NCBI GenBank assembly: GCA_016648135.1
Contig: JADDOH010002112.1
Coordinates: 1-64,000, forward strand
Reading direction: 5' to 3'
DNA from: Agrypnia vestita
Taxonomy: Eukaryota > Arthropoda > Insecta > Trichoptera > Phryganeidae
Length of the DNA: 64,000 bases
Position numbers and translations under genes: made by a program. Below the pieces are notes generated by a model. It made no database searches. It was not told the origin of the DNA and saw nothing but the letters and a program-made list of their open reading frames with translations. Positions 46,931 through 58,089 of this stretch are shown one piece after another (within the stretch, counting starts at the first letter, position 1; every line of letters starts with the position of its first letter).

Positions 46931-48230
46931 GGAAACCTCGGCCCGGGAGTAATGGACTATCCCAAATGTTGGCTCAGAAACACCTGAACATCAGCGATCC
47001 CGGTGACGTCACCGCTCCGTTTGATAGGTCATCGCGGTACATGCCAAACGACCTATTTCCAACCGAGCTGGTTTTCAGGGCCAGGCAATATTTTCCTCAC
47101 AATATATTTGGGTTCAACCGAAACAAAAGTGGGTTGGTCGCAGATTGTGATCGCCTGTGACTAATCCACGTTTGTACCCTTTACATTAGGATACCGGTCA
47201 GAATTATTTAGGGCTGTTGGTGCTTGGATTGCCCATCAAGTACCGAAGGAATGAGTCAGCTTTTGTGACCTACTTCTGCTTTGATAATTACTACTTTTGT
47301 ACATGTGTGTGTAAATAATGCTTGTAAAACATTAGCGACGTCACTGGCCTCTGGCAGCAAATGATGTCATGCAGAAAGATTATGAGCACGACGGAATAAT
47401 TGATGACTGATTTTTTTAAATGGTGAATTAATCAACGGCATTAAATAAATACCTTATTAAATAAAATGATTGCGATACATATTAAATAACTATGTATTTA
47501 CTCTGGAATTTTTCTTTTTCATTATACTCTCGACAGAGCAGTCTTAGTCGTTGTGATAATGATAATACCGCAATTAAAACTATTTGTAACTCCATTTATT
47601 TTTTTCATTGCATCCGTTCGTCTTGAGTATTCCATTTGTGCAGCGCAAGTGGGAGAGGAAATATGTCACCTCGCAAGTTTATCCCTAACAGAGTTAGTAA
47701 TCGGCTCATATTTAGCTTGAGCAAAGGAACGTATTTCGAATGACAATACAATAATCATTCATTCATTTGACGAACAGTTTTAACTATTCAAAAAATTGAT
47801 TTTAAATGCTGACACGTTATTTTATCGGAAATTTTACATACCAGTGAGTTTTGAGGTTAATAGCATTCGAATGTTTTCAACGCAATCCGAATTTATTACA
47901 AGATTTAATGTGAACAAGACTAAACAAATATAAAATAATATTATAAGAAAAAGCTTTTATAATAAATGATTAAGAATTAGAAAATATTTTCGGATTTTTA
48001 TTGTTTGAATTACTTATTTATCTTTATTCAATGCAGCGCTTGATTTCAACAGAAGTATCCCATCTTTTACTTTGCAGTCCTAGTATACAATACTTTGTAT
48101 CTTTTCTAATTTCGTTCTAGCAATATATAGACTTTCAATTTTGTTAAAACTTATGTTTATTATTGAGAATGTATTTTGTTTTAGTTGTATTAGACATGTG
48201 AGCTTGATGACATTGTACGATGGAGTAGAC
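46931..48230. other. Intergenic DNA
   Basis: No gene is supported. It includes the palindrome GGTGACGTCACC at 47,002-47,013. The 64-codon frame at 46,966-47,160 has no recognisable family. Confidence 0.4.
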
Positions 48231-48418
48231 AGCGAAGGAGGGACTGGTATGGTCATGTCCAAAGAATGGACAGCACCAGACTCCCTTATATTGCGCTGCA
48301 TAATCACCCCCACGGAACCTGTCCTCGCGGAAGACCTCTTCCAAAAGTTGGAAGGACAGCTGGGGAGCCCACCTCACAGGAGGCGCTATCTCGAGAACAA
48401 ACATGTATAAAGTTCTAA
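48231..48418 (+). pseudogene. 3' end of a non-LTR retrotransposon ORF2
   Basis: The frame reads RRRDWYGHVQRMDSTRLPYI then ALHNHPHG...PRGRP and ends CIKF-TAA. The WYGHVxRMDxxRLP pattern is typical of the C-terminal region of LINE reverse-transcriptase ORFs. Everything upstream is missing, so this is a dead 5'-truncated fragment. Confidence 0.65.
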
Positions 48419-48433
48419 CCCAAAATTCTCAAA

Positions 48434-49170
48434 TTTTTTCATATACTTGAAGATTTCGATCAAATGCGATAAAATTCAACGGTTATTTTAGGTATGTGCT
48501 TGCGACACGCTTTACTGCTGCCATTGCGATATAAAAATCAAAATTTTTCGTTGTCCTAGCTAGAAAACTTGCATTCGGCCCGATTCTGAAAATAACAATG
48601 TCTGGATCTTTAAGATCTTTATCCCAACACTTAATAGACGATAATAAAAATTAAAAATGTCCAGAGCGGATTTTGTAATTCTACGGCTCAAATACACTGT
48701 ATTAAAAGATGATATAAGAAAGATTGTTTCTTACAAACGTATTAATTTCTTCATCCACAGCGTCCAGATGAAATATTATGGCTAAACTTGTCATGACCGC
48801 GTTACCGCATATTCAAATCTTCCCATCTTGACATTTGACAGATAAAAATTTACATCTTTCTCCTTCCCTCTATATCTATCTCATGTAGAAACTTACAGAA
48901 ACAAACACCGACGGAAAGCTATGTCTCGTTTATTTTTAATTTTTATTATCGTCTATTAAGTGTTAGGATAAAGATCTTAAAGATCCAGACATTGTTATTT
49001 TCAGAATACGGATGATTATCTGTTTTTCACATACTTGAAGATTTTGACCAAATGCGATAAAATTCAATGGTTATTTTAGGTATGCGCATGCGGCACGCTA
49101 TTGCTGCCATTGCGATTAAAAAAAAATCAAAATTTTTCTTTGTCATTAGGAGAAAATTTGCTTCATCACT
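48434..49170. mobile_element. Inverted-repeat element flanked by long direct repeats
   Basis: Direct copies of about 140 bp (CATATACTTGAAGATTTCGA at 48,440; CACATACTTGAAGATTTTGA at 49,026) flank a hairpin element. The hairpin arms run 48,583-48,659 and 48,931-49,005 (ATTCTGAAAATAACAATGTC ... and the inverse). No ORF is recognised. Confidence 0.55.
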
Positions 49171-50400
49171 TTTTCACGTGTATTTACCACTTCGTAAAGC
49201 AGAACTTTTAAACCTCAATGTTACTTGCTAAAAGTACGTATCATCTGCATAACGCAGGTTGTTCAGAATCTCATAATAAACCCTTGAGTACTTTCTTGAA
49301 GAGCTTCATTGAATATTTCTTCTGAATAACAGGAAAATCTTATGTTCTTCACAATTTTTCCTTTCTAAAATTGCTACGCAAAAATGGAAGCGAATGTTTA
49401 TAAATATACGTGACTCATATGCACTGTCACCATTAAGAAACTGTATTCATTCCTACGTAGTTTGTATGTGAGCATCGAATCGAACAATACGAATGTCAAA
49501 GGGTCATTCTGTGTATTGTTTTGTTATATTTGCATTTAAATTCCCGCTCACGTTAATGGAGTTCAAGGCACCATTCACTCTGCTGAATGCCGGACAAACA
49601 AGCCGATTGCGAGATCTTAGGATTATCAGCGTCAAGTTCGAGGTTGGAACTCTGCTAAAATTTGATGTATTTCTGCACCCAGAATCCAACCCACACAATT
49701 ATGAAAACTTTCTTATATAATTAAATAATTATACCAATGTGAAGAAAAATGTGCTTCTATATTCTGCGTTTTGAAAGTAAAAAAACTAACCCATAAAAAC
49801 CAAGTTTTTATTATACTCCCTTTCTTTGTAAATTAAGTTTACCATCATATAATAATTGATTGACTGAAAATGAAACATGTCTAGACAAATATCTATGTCA
49901 AAAATCTCTAAAAATATCTCTTTATTATTTGATTTCTTCCCAAAAAAACTGAAGTGTGCTGTCATCTATGAACCAATTGTCATAAATTTTCAAAATTCGT
50001 AGTGAAATACCTATTATACCTACCGACGGAGTAATTCAAATTTTAAATATTCCGTGACGTTATCGGGCCGCCGGCGCCGTTGATTGTAATCAAAGTTTTG
50101 TAATGATTCCAATTTGAAAAAACCATTAAAATTTCAAAAAATCCAAAATTATACTATAATTATTATTATTTTTTAACGAAAATTTGATAGATCTTTTTGA
50201 TCGTCGCCACGAGTCTGCTTGCAAACTTTCAGCTCGATTGGATCTCGAGAAAAGGGTTAAAAATCGATCCAAAATTTTTTCGTCAAGTAAACAAGCAAGC
50301 AGACGCTACGAGTTAAAAGAAAGGAAGTAATTATGCAACTTGTTAAAGAGTTAAGCTTATTATTACGGTCGTTGGACATATTTATGTCTTAAATAAAACG
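49171..50400. other. Intergenic DNA, nothing recognised
   Basis: AT-rich sequence with short frames only. An islet at 50,050-50,090 is GC-rich. Confidence 0.35.
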
Positions 50401-50409
50401 GGTATTTTA

Positions 50410-50545
50410 TACGAACCGTATATTTTACTGAGAAGGAAATCTCGACGTTTCGCTGAAGTCTTATTCAGCGTCATTCCGGTTCGGCCTATACCTCCGACGT
50501 CACAGGACGCTCTCTTTGCTTCTCAGTAAAATATCCGTTTTATTA
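50410..50545. repeat. Hammerhead relic within an inverted repeat
   Basis: TATTTTACTGAGAAG (50,420) and CTTCTCAGTAAAATA (50,519) are inverted. On the minus strand 50,441-50,477 reads GGAATGA, C, GCTGAA, loop, TTCAGC, GAAA, CGT, C. Helix II (6 bp), GAAA and an ACGU palindrome are kept, but the CUGA part of the core is lost. Confidence 0.45.
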
Positions 50546-50849
50546 TGGCGGACCAGGTCTTGCACTAACAACCTGGTTACGCTGGAATAAACACATTATT
50601 ATTATTATTATTTAACACGTAAATATGCAACTTATTACTATCAACCTGTAGTGTATATTTTTTTACATAAAAGATGAATGCTTGGAAAACGAAACTGACC
50701 TCATAGAATTAATGGCCGCAACGCTGTTAAAAACGATTTGGATGGATTTTCAGGAAGTTCTGATTTGGAAATATCGTCTCATATACAGAATGTCTCATAG
50801 CATGTTGTAGAAAATTTGGCGGGAGTCTTTTTTATTCAAGTTTGTTAGG

Positions 50850-51183
50850 AGGTGTTAATTATGGAATTTCATCGGAAGGGGATGGAATCCTTTCTTCAAA
50901 TCATTTGTCTCCTTGCATAATTCTGTTATCCTAGGCAACAGGCACTGCAGATCAACTTCAATTTTAGCTTCTAACACTTCATCATCTGCATACAGTAGGC
51001 AGCATATGATGATCTTCATTTCTTCTCGCTCCTATTTCTAATTCCTTCAGTTCTTTCATATAAATTATCCATGTACGGATTATAAAGTTGTGGTGACATT
51101 AAGCATCCCTGTTTGACACCTTTTGTAATACCAAACCACGGTGTGAATGCCCCATTAATTCTTACGCAAGCACTACATCCCTC
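50850..51183 (-). pseudogene. LINE reverse transcriptase fragment
   Basis: On the minus strand the frame gives CVRINGAFTPWFGITKGVKQ then GCLMSPQLYNPYMDNLYE. After a frame break it gives LLYADDEVLEAKIEVDLQCL. GVKQGC, the SPxLYNxY block and the YADD catalytic box are RT domain hallmarks. Frameshift and truncation make it non-functional. Confidence 0.7.
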
Positions 51184-51525
51184 ATACGGGGTTACGATTG
51201 GGTGTGTGAAATACTGCGTCGAATTGCACGTTTAAAAAATGTAATCAAGTGAGCGCCGCGTGATGGTAAAACACAAGACTAGCCCTGATAATCTGGTGCT
51301 ACCAGATTTAAAATAAACACAACCGCCCGTGATGAGATGTTTATTTAGGAATCTTAGATTAAACGCTCGGATGCTGGCTACGTGAGGTGTACGAGACACG
51401 GCCGCTGCACGGCGATCAATTTAGATATTGTATATAGACAAAACTATTTATAACAATATTTTATATGTATGTTCCGAGAACTCGATTAGTTATTGTTGAT
51501 TAATTAAAAATATAGAGGTATCAAG
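51184..51525. other. Intergenic DNA
   Basis: Nothing is recognised beyond a slightly GC-rich patch at 51,240-51,420. Confidence 0.35.
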
Positions 51526-51529
51526 TCCC

Positions 51530-51785
51530 TTCAAATATATGGAGGATTTCAGATTTGGAACATATACTTATACAACTTTCAAAATTTTGATAATAGGTAT
51601 GTGGATATTCTTTCGATGAAATTGGTGAACTTTGCATTGCGTAGAGTGAATACTTGACTCAGCTCATACAGGTTGTAAGCCCTGAACCTTCGTTTAAAAA
51701 TACTTCCATACACGTTTATTTATATAAATACCTTCGTCTCTGAGAGACATGAATAATTTATCTTAAATAAAATTGATTTTGCGTG
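51530..51785. mobile_element. Family B MITE, degraded
   Basis: ATATACTTATACAACTTTCA, AATACTTCCATAC and CTTCGTCTCTGAGAGACATG match family B in the same order as in the 46.5-kb copy. Confidence 0.45.
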
Positions 51786-51912
51786 CAGATAGACTTCTAA
51801 GACAACTACTCTGGCATATCAAAATAATTTTTTGAAGAATGAGAAATATGATTATTTTATGTTGATGAATGTTGGATGGAATTTCAGAAATTTAATAGAT
51901 ATTCTTTCAATT

Positions 51913-52045
51913 CATAATTTAAATATATATATTATCTATATATATTATACATACCTCTTATCCTATATATACTCTATACTATATCTCTATATATCTCCGT
52001 CCCTCTTTATCATATCTATCTATCTCTCTATCCTATTTTTTTTTT
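51913..52045. repeat. TA/TC-rich low-complexity sequence
   Basis: TATA, then CTATATCTC and CTATCTATCTC runs followed by a T tract. The open frame across it is low complexity. Confidence 0.65.
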
Positions 52046-52109
52046 TTCCTTTAATCCACGTAATATGGGGGCTTTAAATTGAAAGTATATTTATTAATAT
52101 AGGTTGTCT

Positions 52110-52375
52110 ACGTGTGTATTTATATATAACTTGTAGCAACAACTTTACAAATGGATACCTGCCTTGACAATGAGTTGAAAATATTCAAGCAACCGTGATC
52201 TAACATAAATAGTTATGGAGAAATGCAATATCAAAGTATTTCCAATATTTCTGACTTATTTTTTGCAAAAAGTTGATCTATCGTTGCAGTAACTTCAACT
52301 CAAATAAAATGATAAAAACCTTGTAAAAAAATCTTTTAAAATTTTTGCAAGGCTTTTATCGGATTATTGCCAAAA
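52110..52375. mobile_element. Family C MITE, degraded
   Basis: CCTTGACAATGAGTTGAAAA, AGTTATGGAGAAATGCAATA, TCTGACTTATTTTTTGCAAA: the left-arm order of family C with many changes. Confidence 0.5.
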
Positions 52376-53015
52376 AAATGGATGTTGTGGGATATATACT
52401 ATTATGAATGAGAATTGTGAGAGAAAATATGTGTTCTATAACGCCACTCTGGGACAGGCGTAGCCTAGTAGAGTGGCATAATCCACAAATTAAACAAAAC
52501 AAAAAAATGTGTAATTTATCTTATGTTTTATTGTTAAATTAGTATTAAGTATCTTTATTTGTAAACAAGGATTTTTTAAAAATAAATTAAATAAAAATAT
52601 TATGTTTTGTCTTTTTAATGTTGATACTAATTAAACACAGTGCGCTGGCAGCCGAGTCGGTCTGTTACGTTTGCACTGAAACAAAAGTAACAATAGTCCG
52701 CGATACGTCACCAGGTTAATTGCCACTTGAAAGAGTTGCTCTTTGATCACACGCTGTAGAAGTTTTTCTGCGCTTTGAGGCGCTGAAACGCCGTTCGCGT
52801 CTTGCCGGTTTTATTAGATCACATATGAATGGCGATGAGATTTAATTCAAGAAATAAATGCTGTAATTCTTGATATTACTGCCCGTCATGGGATAATCCC
52901 GACGGAAAAGTTGCTTCTCATGATTTTATAACTTATAAATCACGTGCTTTAGAGCGTATTTTCCTAGCAGATAATATTTCATATTGCTCTTTTGAAGCGA
53001 GTTATAGAACTTTTC
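52376..53015. other. Intergenic DNA, nothing recognised
   Basis: AT-rich DNA with a slightly GC-richer patch at 52,640-52,800; no exon or repeat boundary is supported. Confidence 0.35.
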
Positions 53016-53020
53016 ATTGA

Positions 53021-53177
53021 AGTTTGCAATTGGGTTAGAGTGGGTAAAGTGCGTAATATGCACATTGTTTTGTTGTGTTAAGTTTACGGATACGCCCCTC
53101 TCGTATCCGTAAACTTAACACAACGAAACAATGCGCGTATTACGCACTGTACTCACACTAACTCGATTGCAAGCTTA
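53021..53177. repeat. Palindromic foldback (family E)
   Basis: The left arm AAGTGCGTAATATGCACATT, GTTGTGTTAAGTTTACGGAT is inverted at CGTATCCGTAAACTTAACAC, AACGAAACAATGCGCG. The spacer is only a few bases, so the transcript would fold into an almost loop-less hairpin. Confidence 0.65.
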
Positions 53178-53677
53178 TTTGAAAAGACCTATATACTACT
53201 GATATAGCTAGACCGCATTCAAAAGAATGTGCGCAAAAAATATTTGTGTTGTTACGATGCAAAAAATGAACATATAATAAGTTTTTCTAGTAAGTAAGTA
53301 ACCTTTTTTAAACTAAAAAATATATATTTATTTGGAATATAATATTGAGACTTGTAATACGGGCTTGCCAGGCAACTTTCCCCCCGCTTTCTTCATACCG
53401 GATAAAGCTAGGGAATGGTCTTTTGATTTTGGTGGACCTATAGGATCTATAATTTCGAATACCTTGCTTTCAGCTGTTTCAAATATGTATCTTGGATTTT
53501 CCGAACTATTGCCTGAGATTCATGTTTCAGGGAGTCCTTCGTCTTCCAGGACCCCTTCTGCTCACAATTTTGCTTTAACGCATGAAATGATTATAAATTT
53601 ATCATCTCCATCTATCCTCCATTCCCCTCCCAACTTTCGTAAAATCTACCCCGATCGGCGCCGGATCTGCATCGTAA

Positions 53678-54459
53678 GGCCGGCGCCACACTAGGCGTGT
53701 CTTCCGTCGCGTCTTTGACGTCGAATTCGCAACCGAATTTAGCAGTCGCATACAATATTCCGCGGCGGATTCAGTCTGCAACAAACACACGTGAGTGCGC
53801 AGTACGGACGATCCGTCGAATGTGGCGGGTTCCATTTTATAACATGAGACGCGTCGACACCGATTTTACGTTGGCGTAAATTTCGCGGGCGGAGAACCGA
53901 ACAGACGTCGAAGCGAGCGTTCCGACAGCGATGACCCGCGTAGTGTGTTCGATAAGTGCATATTGTATGTGTGGAATTTAATACCACAATACATAAACCA
54001 CCAACCTAGGACATACACACAGACATGGAAGAAGCCGCGTAAACGAAATCAAGGTGCAGAAGGGTACACGGGCTCCCGATGTAGGCCGTCGCACCGTCAG
54101 CAAATTCCGACGATTCATCCACAGTCAGACTTTAAGAAAGTTATTTGTTCGGAAAACGGTATAAAAGGCAGCCCACGCCCTATACGGGCATGTCAGTCTT
54201 CCATCGATCTCCGGCGTAAGGCCGGAGGCTCTCGCCCTTCGAGTATCTATCATTGTCTTTGTAATCGTACTTAAGTATAAATTGTAACTCTTTTATCGAG
54301 ATTTCCCGTCACATGACGGATGGTGACCCTTGAAAGCAGTTTATCCAAAGTATATTCAGCACCATACTCAACCAAAAACCCCAAATGTGAAAAAAAAATG
54401 TAGCGGCGTTCCGCGACGTCAAAGACGCGTCGGAAGATACGCCTAGTGTGGCGCCGGCC
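53678..54459. mobile_element. TIR element with GC-rich ends (PIF/Harbinger-like)
   Basis: GGCCGGCGCCACACTAGGCG, TGTCTTCCG, CGTCTTTGACGTC at the left is inverted at GACGTCAAAGACGCGTCGGA, AGATACGCCTAGTGTG, GCGCCGGCC on the right. TAA flanks both ends. The 0.8-kb interior has open frames but no transposase motif that I recognise. Confidence 0.55.
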
Positions 54460-54463
54460 TAAG

Positions 54464-54905
54464 CCTGATCGATCCCGGTGACTTGCTTTGGGTGATGACT
54501 TACCGATGACAGAAGAAATATTTTCAGCTGGTCTCAGGGTTATCAAATAACAATTGGAAGATTATCTCTGGCATGCGCAGCGCGACTGTGACGGGTGACG
54601 TCATCCGCGGCTGACGAGCCGGCTCGCCGGTCTGGCTGCTTAAATTACTGGCCTATGCGGGTGGCGGAATTCGGCCGGCAAGTCGCCATTATACATCCAT
54701 TGATGAACTTTGACTGTTTAAGGTTCAAAATGGCCTCGTATGTCGCGAAAGTAAAAAATGATGAATCATCTTTTTAGGCACAAAATTGTGAAAAAAAGTG
54801 ACAAGGCAGAATAGAAATACGTTTCCTGGTGTGATATTACCATTAATATTTTTAATATTTAAAGAATTAACTTTGTGGTTAGACATTATAAAAGAATGAC
54901 AGTTA
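54464..54905. other. Intergenic DNA
   Basis: A GC-rich patch at 54,570-54,680 contains TGACGTCA at 54,596-54,603; the rest is AT-rich. No gene is supported. Confidence 0.35.
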
Positions 54906-54933
54906 AATTACTATAAACCACTACCAGATTTTA

Positions 54934-54975
54934 GGTCTATCGGTTTCGAGACGTACCCATCTCTTCGTCAGGACC
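54934..54975 (-). ncRNA. Hammerhead ribozyme, minus-strand partner
   Basis: GGTC, CTGACGA, A, GAGATG, loop GGTA, CGTCTC, GAAA, CCGAT, A, GACC. Core and helix I are intact and helix II has one G-U pair. Helix III has one G-to-A change, giving ACCGAT instead of the palindrome ACCGGT. Confidence 0.65.
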
Positions 54976-55103
54976 AACACTACACTACTACGTTCACAAG
55001 TGCATGTTGATTAACACGCATGCGATAAATATTGGTGAAAATTTAACAATACTATGGTCGTGGGTTGTGGTGTATAGTGTTGTGAATCTAGTAGTGTAGT
55101 GTT

Positions 55104-55145
55104 GGTCCTGACGAAGAGACGGGTACGTCTCGAAACCGGTAGACC
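55104..55145 (+). ncRNA. Hammerhead ribozyme, all core residues intact
   Basis: GGTC, CTGACGA, extra A, GAGACG, loop GGTA, CGTCTC, GAAA, CCGGT, A, GACC. Helix I is GGTC/GACC, helix II GAGACG/CGTCTC, helix III the self-complementary ACCGGT. Cleavage is predicted after A in the GUA triplet at 55,139-55,141. With no loop, helix III would close only between two molecules, so a dimeric active form is expected, as described for minimal type I hammerheads of Penelope elements and retrozymes. The extra base before helix II has a precedent in the chrysanthemum chlorotic mottle viroid hammerhead. Confidence 0.78.
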
Positions 55146-55542
55146 TAAAATCTAGTAATAGTTTATACTAATGTAACTAATATTCTGATATGATATTACT
55201 ATGCCGGTAACAGAAAAATTAAGGAAGAATGAAGTTGTACGTCAACCGCCGAGAGGCTTTGTATGACTTGTGCAAAAAAATATATTTCCCTCTCATTCTC
55301 ACCACCATTGGCTCTACATAAAGGAAGAAGACAGATGATAACAGAATGAGATGATCGTACCAAAATTTATCCCGGTTATACCTATCCCGACCGCGATGAC
55401 TGGTGTTACATAACCTTGCACACTTCTTCAATTTCACGTGATGAATATTATACAGGTTTCTCGTTGCCAGTAGCAAAAACTTCGAAGGAGTCCTCTTCAT
55501 TCAACTTTCAATAGAAAACATTCTTTACACTTACAACAGTAA

Positions 55543-55685
55543 GGGTCGGTTGTTTCAAGTTGAATTAAACTAAAACTACTCGTTTAAATCACAGATTTTT
55601 GCGTTCTTCACTAATCAAACGATCCGTTTCCGTAAAAATCTATGCTTTAAACGAACTTTTATTTAAACTTGAAAAAACCGGGCCT
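55543..55685. mobile_element. Family A MITE
   Basis: GGGTCGGTTGTTTCAAG ... CTTGAAAAAACCGGGCCT with TAA on both sides. Core CGTTCTTCACTAATCAAACG. Confidence 0.7.
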
Positions 55686-55854
55686 TAAGGAGATAAGCGA
55701 CATCAAAATTTTTGGCCTATCTATCTTTTACGTTGGAATATCATGAAAGTATCTTGTACGCATTCACTTCGATACAAGTCAAATAATTTTTTTTAAACGG
55801 TGCAGAAATTTGAATCGGATTTTTGCAAGGTTTTAATCATTACATTTTATTTAA

Positions 55855-56015
55855 TCACTAGGCGTACGCCGTAATTTGGTGGGCGATCGTTGCATGTTGC
55901 CGGGGACATTGCGTGTTGCGCGCTGATTGCGTGTCAAGTCTAATGATCTAAAGTTCTAATTCCAGCTTCATTTCAGCAAGTTACGGATAGACAACGAAAT
56001 TATTATATTTAGATT
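55855..56015 (+). mobile_element. Degraded SINE of the 29.5-kb family
   Basis: The tail CAAGTTACGGATAGACAACG, AAATTATT matches the other two copies. The head is eroded. Confidence 0.4.
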
Positions 56016-56068
56016 GTTAAATTTTTAAACTTAATTTTATCGCCCTAGAATTATGCGACACTGTAGAT

Positions 56069-56260
56069 TAGTGATGGTATTTTAACCGGTGATTTGTATC
56101 TGATTACTTCAGTGATTGGCAACTGATTTTTCGCAATTCGACGGGCAACCATCGGCAACAATTATATCTTAGTTATCAATCATCGATACAATCAGACACA
56201 AATCCTAAATAACTGTACCGAAAATAACCGGTTAAAATAACGGTTTAAACATCACTACTG
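56069..56260. mobile_element. hAT-like MITE
   Basis: Ends TAGTGATG/CATCACTA with inner TTTTAACCGGTGATTTGTAT and its diverged inverse. CTGTAGA lies on both sides as a 7-8-bp target duplication, which fits hAT elements. Confidence 0.6.
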
Positions 56261-56436
56261 TAGAAAAGGAGCGCCTAGTAAGTTTTGATTCTTTTTAAAA
56301 TATCAAGTAAAATGTTTAGAGAAGTTTTCACCCTTCCAATAAATGTAATAATATAAAACACTTATAAGTTTATTGCAATAAGTTAGTTAGTTAGTTGGTG
56401 AGCTAAAGAGCTAATGCACTTGTAGCAGTAGAATAG

Positions 56437-56663
56437 GAGACATCATTAATCAATTAATGTATGTTATGGATGTCTCACAGAGATGAAACTGTATTTTTTT
56501 TTTTTTGATGAATGATGATTTGATGAATGTATGAAACTGTATTATGGGAAAGTAGGTGTACACCATAAATGACTTCTATACCTACTTTCCCATGATAAAA
56601 ATAAATACAGTTTCGTCTCTGTGAGACATCCATAATATACATTAATTGATTAATGATGTCTCT
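56437..56663. mobile_element. Family B MITE, complete palindrome
   Basis: GAGACATCATTAATCAATTA, ATGTATGTTATGGATGTCTC and the inverse at the right end. Nearly perfect hairpin with a T-rich centre. This is the reference copy for the family. Confidence 0.7.
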
Positions 56664-57060
56664 TTGACAAGAAATCCAGCACTACCGTTCTGAAAGATTT
56701 GAACAAACTCAAAAATATTCTGTAGAATAGGAGGTTTAGCCGCATGTAGAGTACCTACTCAGAGTATCTTAGAATTGGAAAAAAGTTCAGATTCGGTAGA
56801 AAGATCATAATAATACAATGCTGAAAAAATTCCGAAACAAAACTGCAATTTAGAAATTTCTGCCACTAGAAATGAAGTTTGTTTTTATATTTGAAAAATG
56901 TTTAAAAAACAACGCCTAAGTAATCAGCACAGTTTAGTTGATATATTATAAAGCTCGTACATTACACTCATTCAAAAGACAGATCTACTCGTCTTCTACT
57001 TTATAGTTTTCCTTTACATGTGATTAATTATTTATTGTACTAGCTATATATAATATCTTT

Positions 57061-57230
57061 TTGACGGTCCACGGAGGGGCGACCGTAGCAAATGCGTAAA
57101 GCGGCCGGTTCGGATTTGCTGGCCTGGGGTTCAGGCCGTTTCATTTGGTTTTTGTAGCCGTGAATTTGAACGAAATTACGGACGTTACACGAAGTTACGG
57201 GGACAGACAGAAGACGAAATTATTGTTTGA
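57061..57230 (+). mobile_element. tRNA-derived SINE, second copy of the 29.5-kb family
   Basis: The head has GGGGTTCAGGCC (B-box-like). The body GTGAATTTGAACGAAATTAC, GGACGTTACACGAAGTTACG, GACAGACAGAAGACGAAATT matches 29,630-29,700. Confidence 0.6.
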
Positions 57231-57244
57231 TTTATCTTGTTAAA

Positions 57245-57290
57245 ATATATATATATATATATATATATTATTTTTTTTTTTTTTTTTTAA
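57245..57290. repeat. (AT)n microsatellite and T tract
   Basis: About twelve AT units followed by 18 T; probably the SINE's tail expansion. Confidence 0.75.
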
Positions 57291-57359
57291 TCACTTTCTT
57301 CTTTTATATATATTATTTACACATTGTAACGAGATGTTAAAAAGAATTTACGCACTGTC

Positions 57360-57440
57360 CGAACCCCTGGCAATACGACTAGAATAACCGAGAAGCAACT
57401 AGAATATTCTCCTAAACATTAGAATAATTTAGAATGTTCG
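57360..57440. repeat. Fragment of the HSE-bearing repeat family
   Basis: CGACTAGAATAACCGAGAAG, CAACTAGAATATTCTCC, TTTAGAATGTTCGATAATCC: family wording with only two-unit GAA/TTC pairs. Confidence 0.4.
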
Positions 57441-58085
57441 ATAATCCAGTTTTTTCGTACAAATACGGAACTACGCCGCGGCGCAAGAGTTGTCGTTTTT
57501 TTGACGTTCGTTGGAAGTCGGACGCGAGCCGCGAGGCGGCAGGGTGGCCAGTCGTGAGATCATTTTTTTGTCATGTTATTCCTATGTTCCTAGATAGCCA
57601 TGCATTATTTATGTTGTAAAAGCCCAAATCAGGACGTTTATTATTAATAAATAAATAAGGATACGTTCCAAACCACTATTTGGTTGATGGTAGATTGAAG
57701 ACTTCCAATTCGAGGATTCAACACCCTACAACATTTTGAACGAACCACAAACTAATTGTTTTACATTTTAGTCTCTTATCTACTATTTTACTGAGCAAAT
57801 AATTTTTATTGATTTTATCTATCTTATCTCTTATCGGATTACCTTGTTATAAGCCTGTGGTGTCTTCAGAGTTCGCCTGGTTTACCTGATGCTCGACAGG
57901 TACCGTCGGCAATACAGGTTGTGCCTTTATCACAGATTATTCGCATATTGATGATATTGTAAAGATTAAAGATAAATTAATTTTTGTGACGTAGGTAATC
58001 ACTCTGATGAAAATATTTAATCTATTGCATATTCAATGTACCTATCTGTATTTCGGCGATTCTCAAAATATAATCTAGTATCGAT
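57441..58085. other. Intergenic DNA, nothing recognised
   Basis: AT-rich DNA with a GC-rich patch at 57,475-57,560. No exon is supported. Confidence 0.35.
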
Positions 58086-58089
58086 TGAT

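Larger units (their letters stand above)
54915..55165. mobile_element. Foldback element with head-to-head hammerhead ribozymes
   Basis: Arms of about 75-80 bp (ACCACTACCAGATTTTAGGT ... TAGTGTAGTGTTGGTCCTGA inverse) enclose a 100-bp spacer. The minus-strand motif at 54,934-54,975 and the plus-strand motif at 55,104-55,145 point outward. No ORF is present. The layout parallels the 43.9-kb element. Confidence 0.7.
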
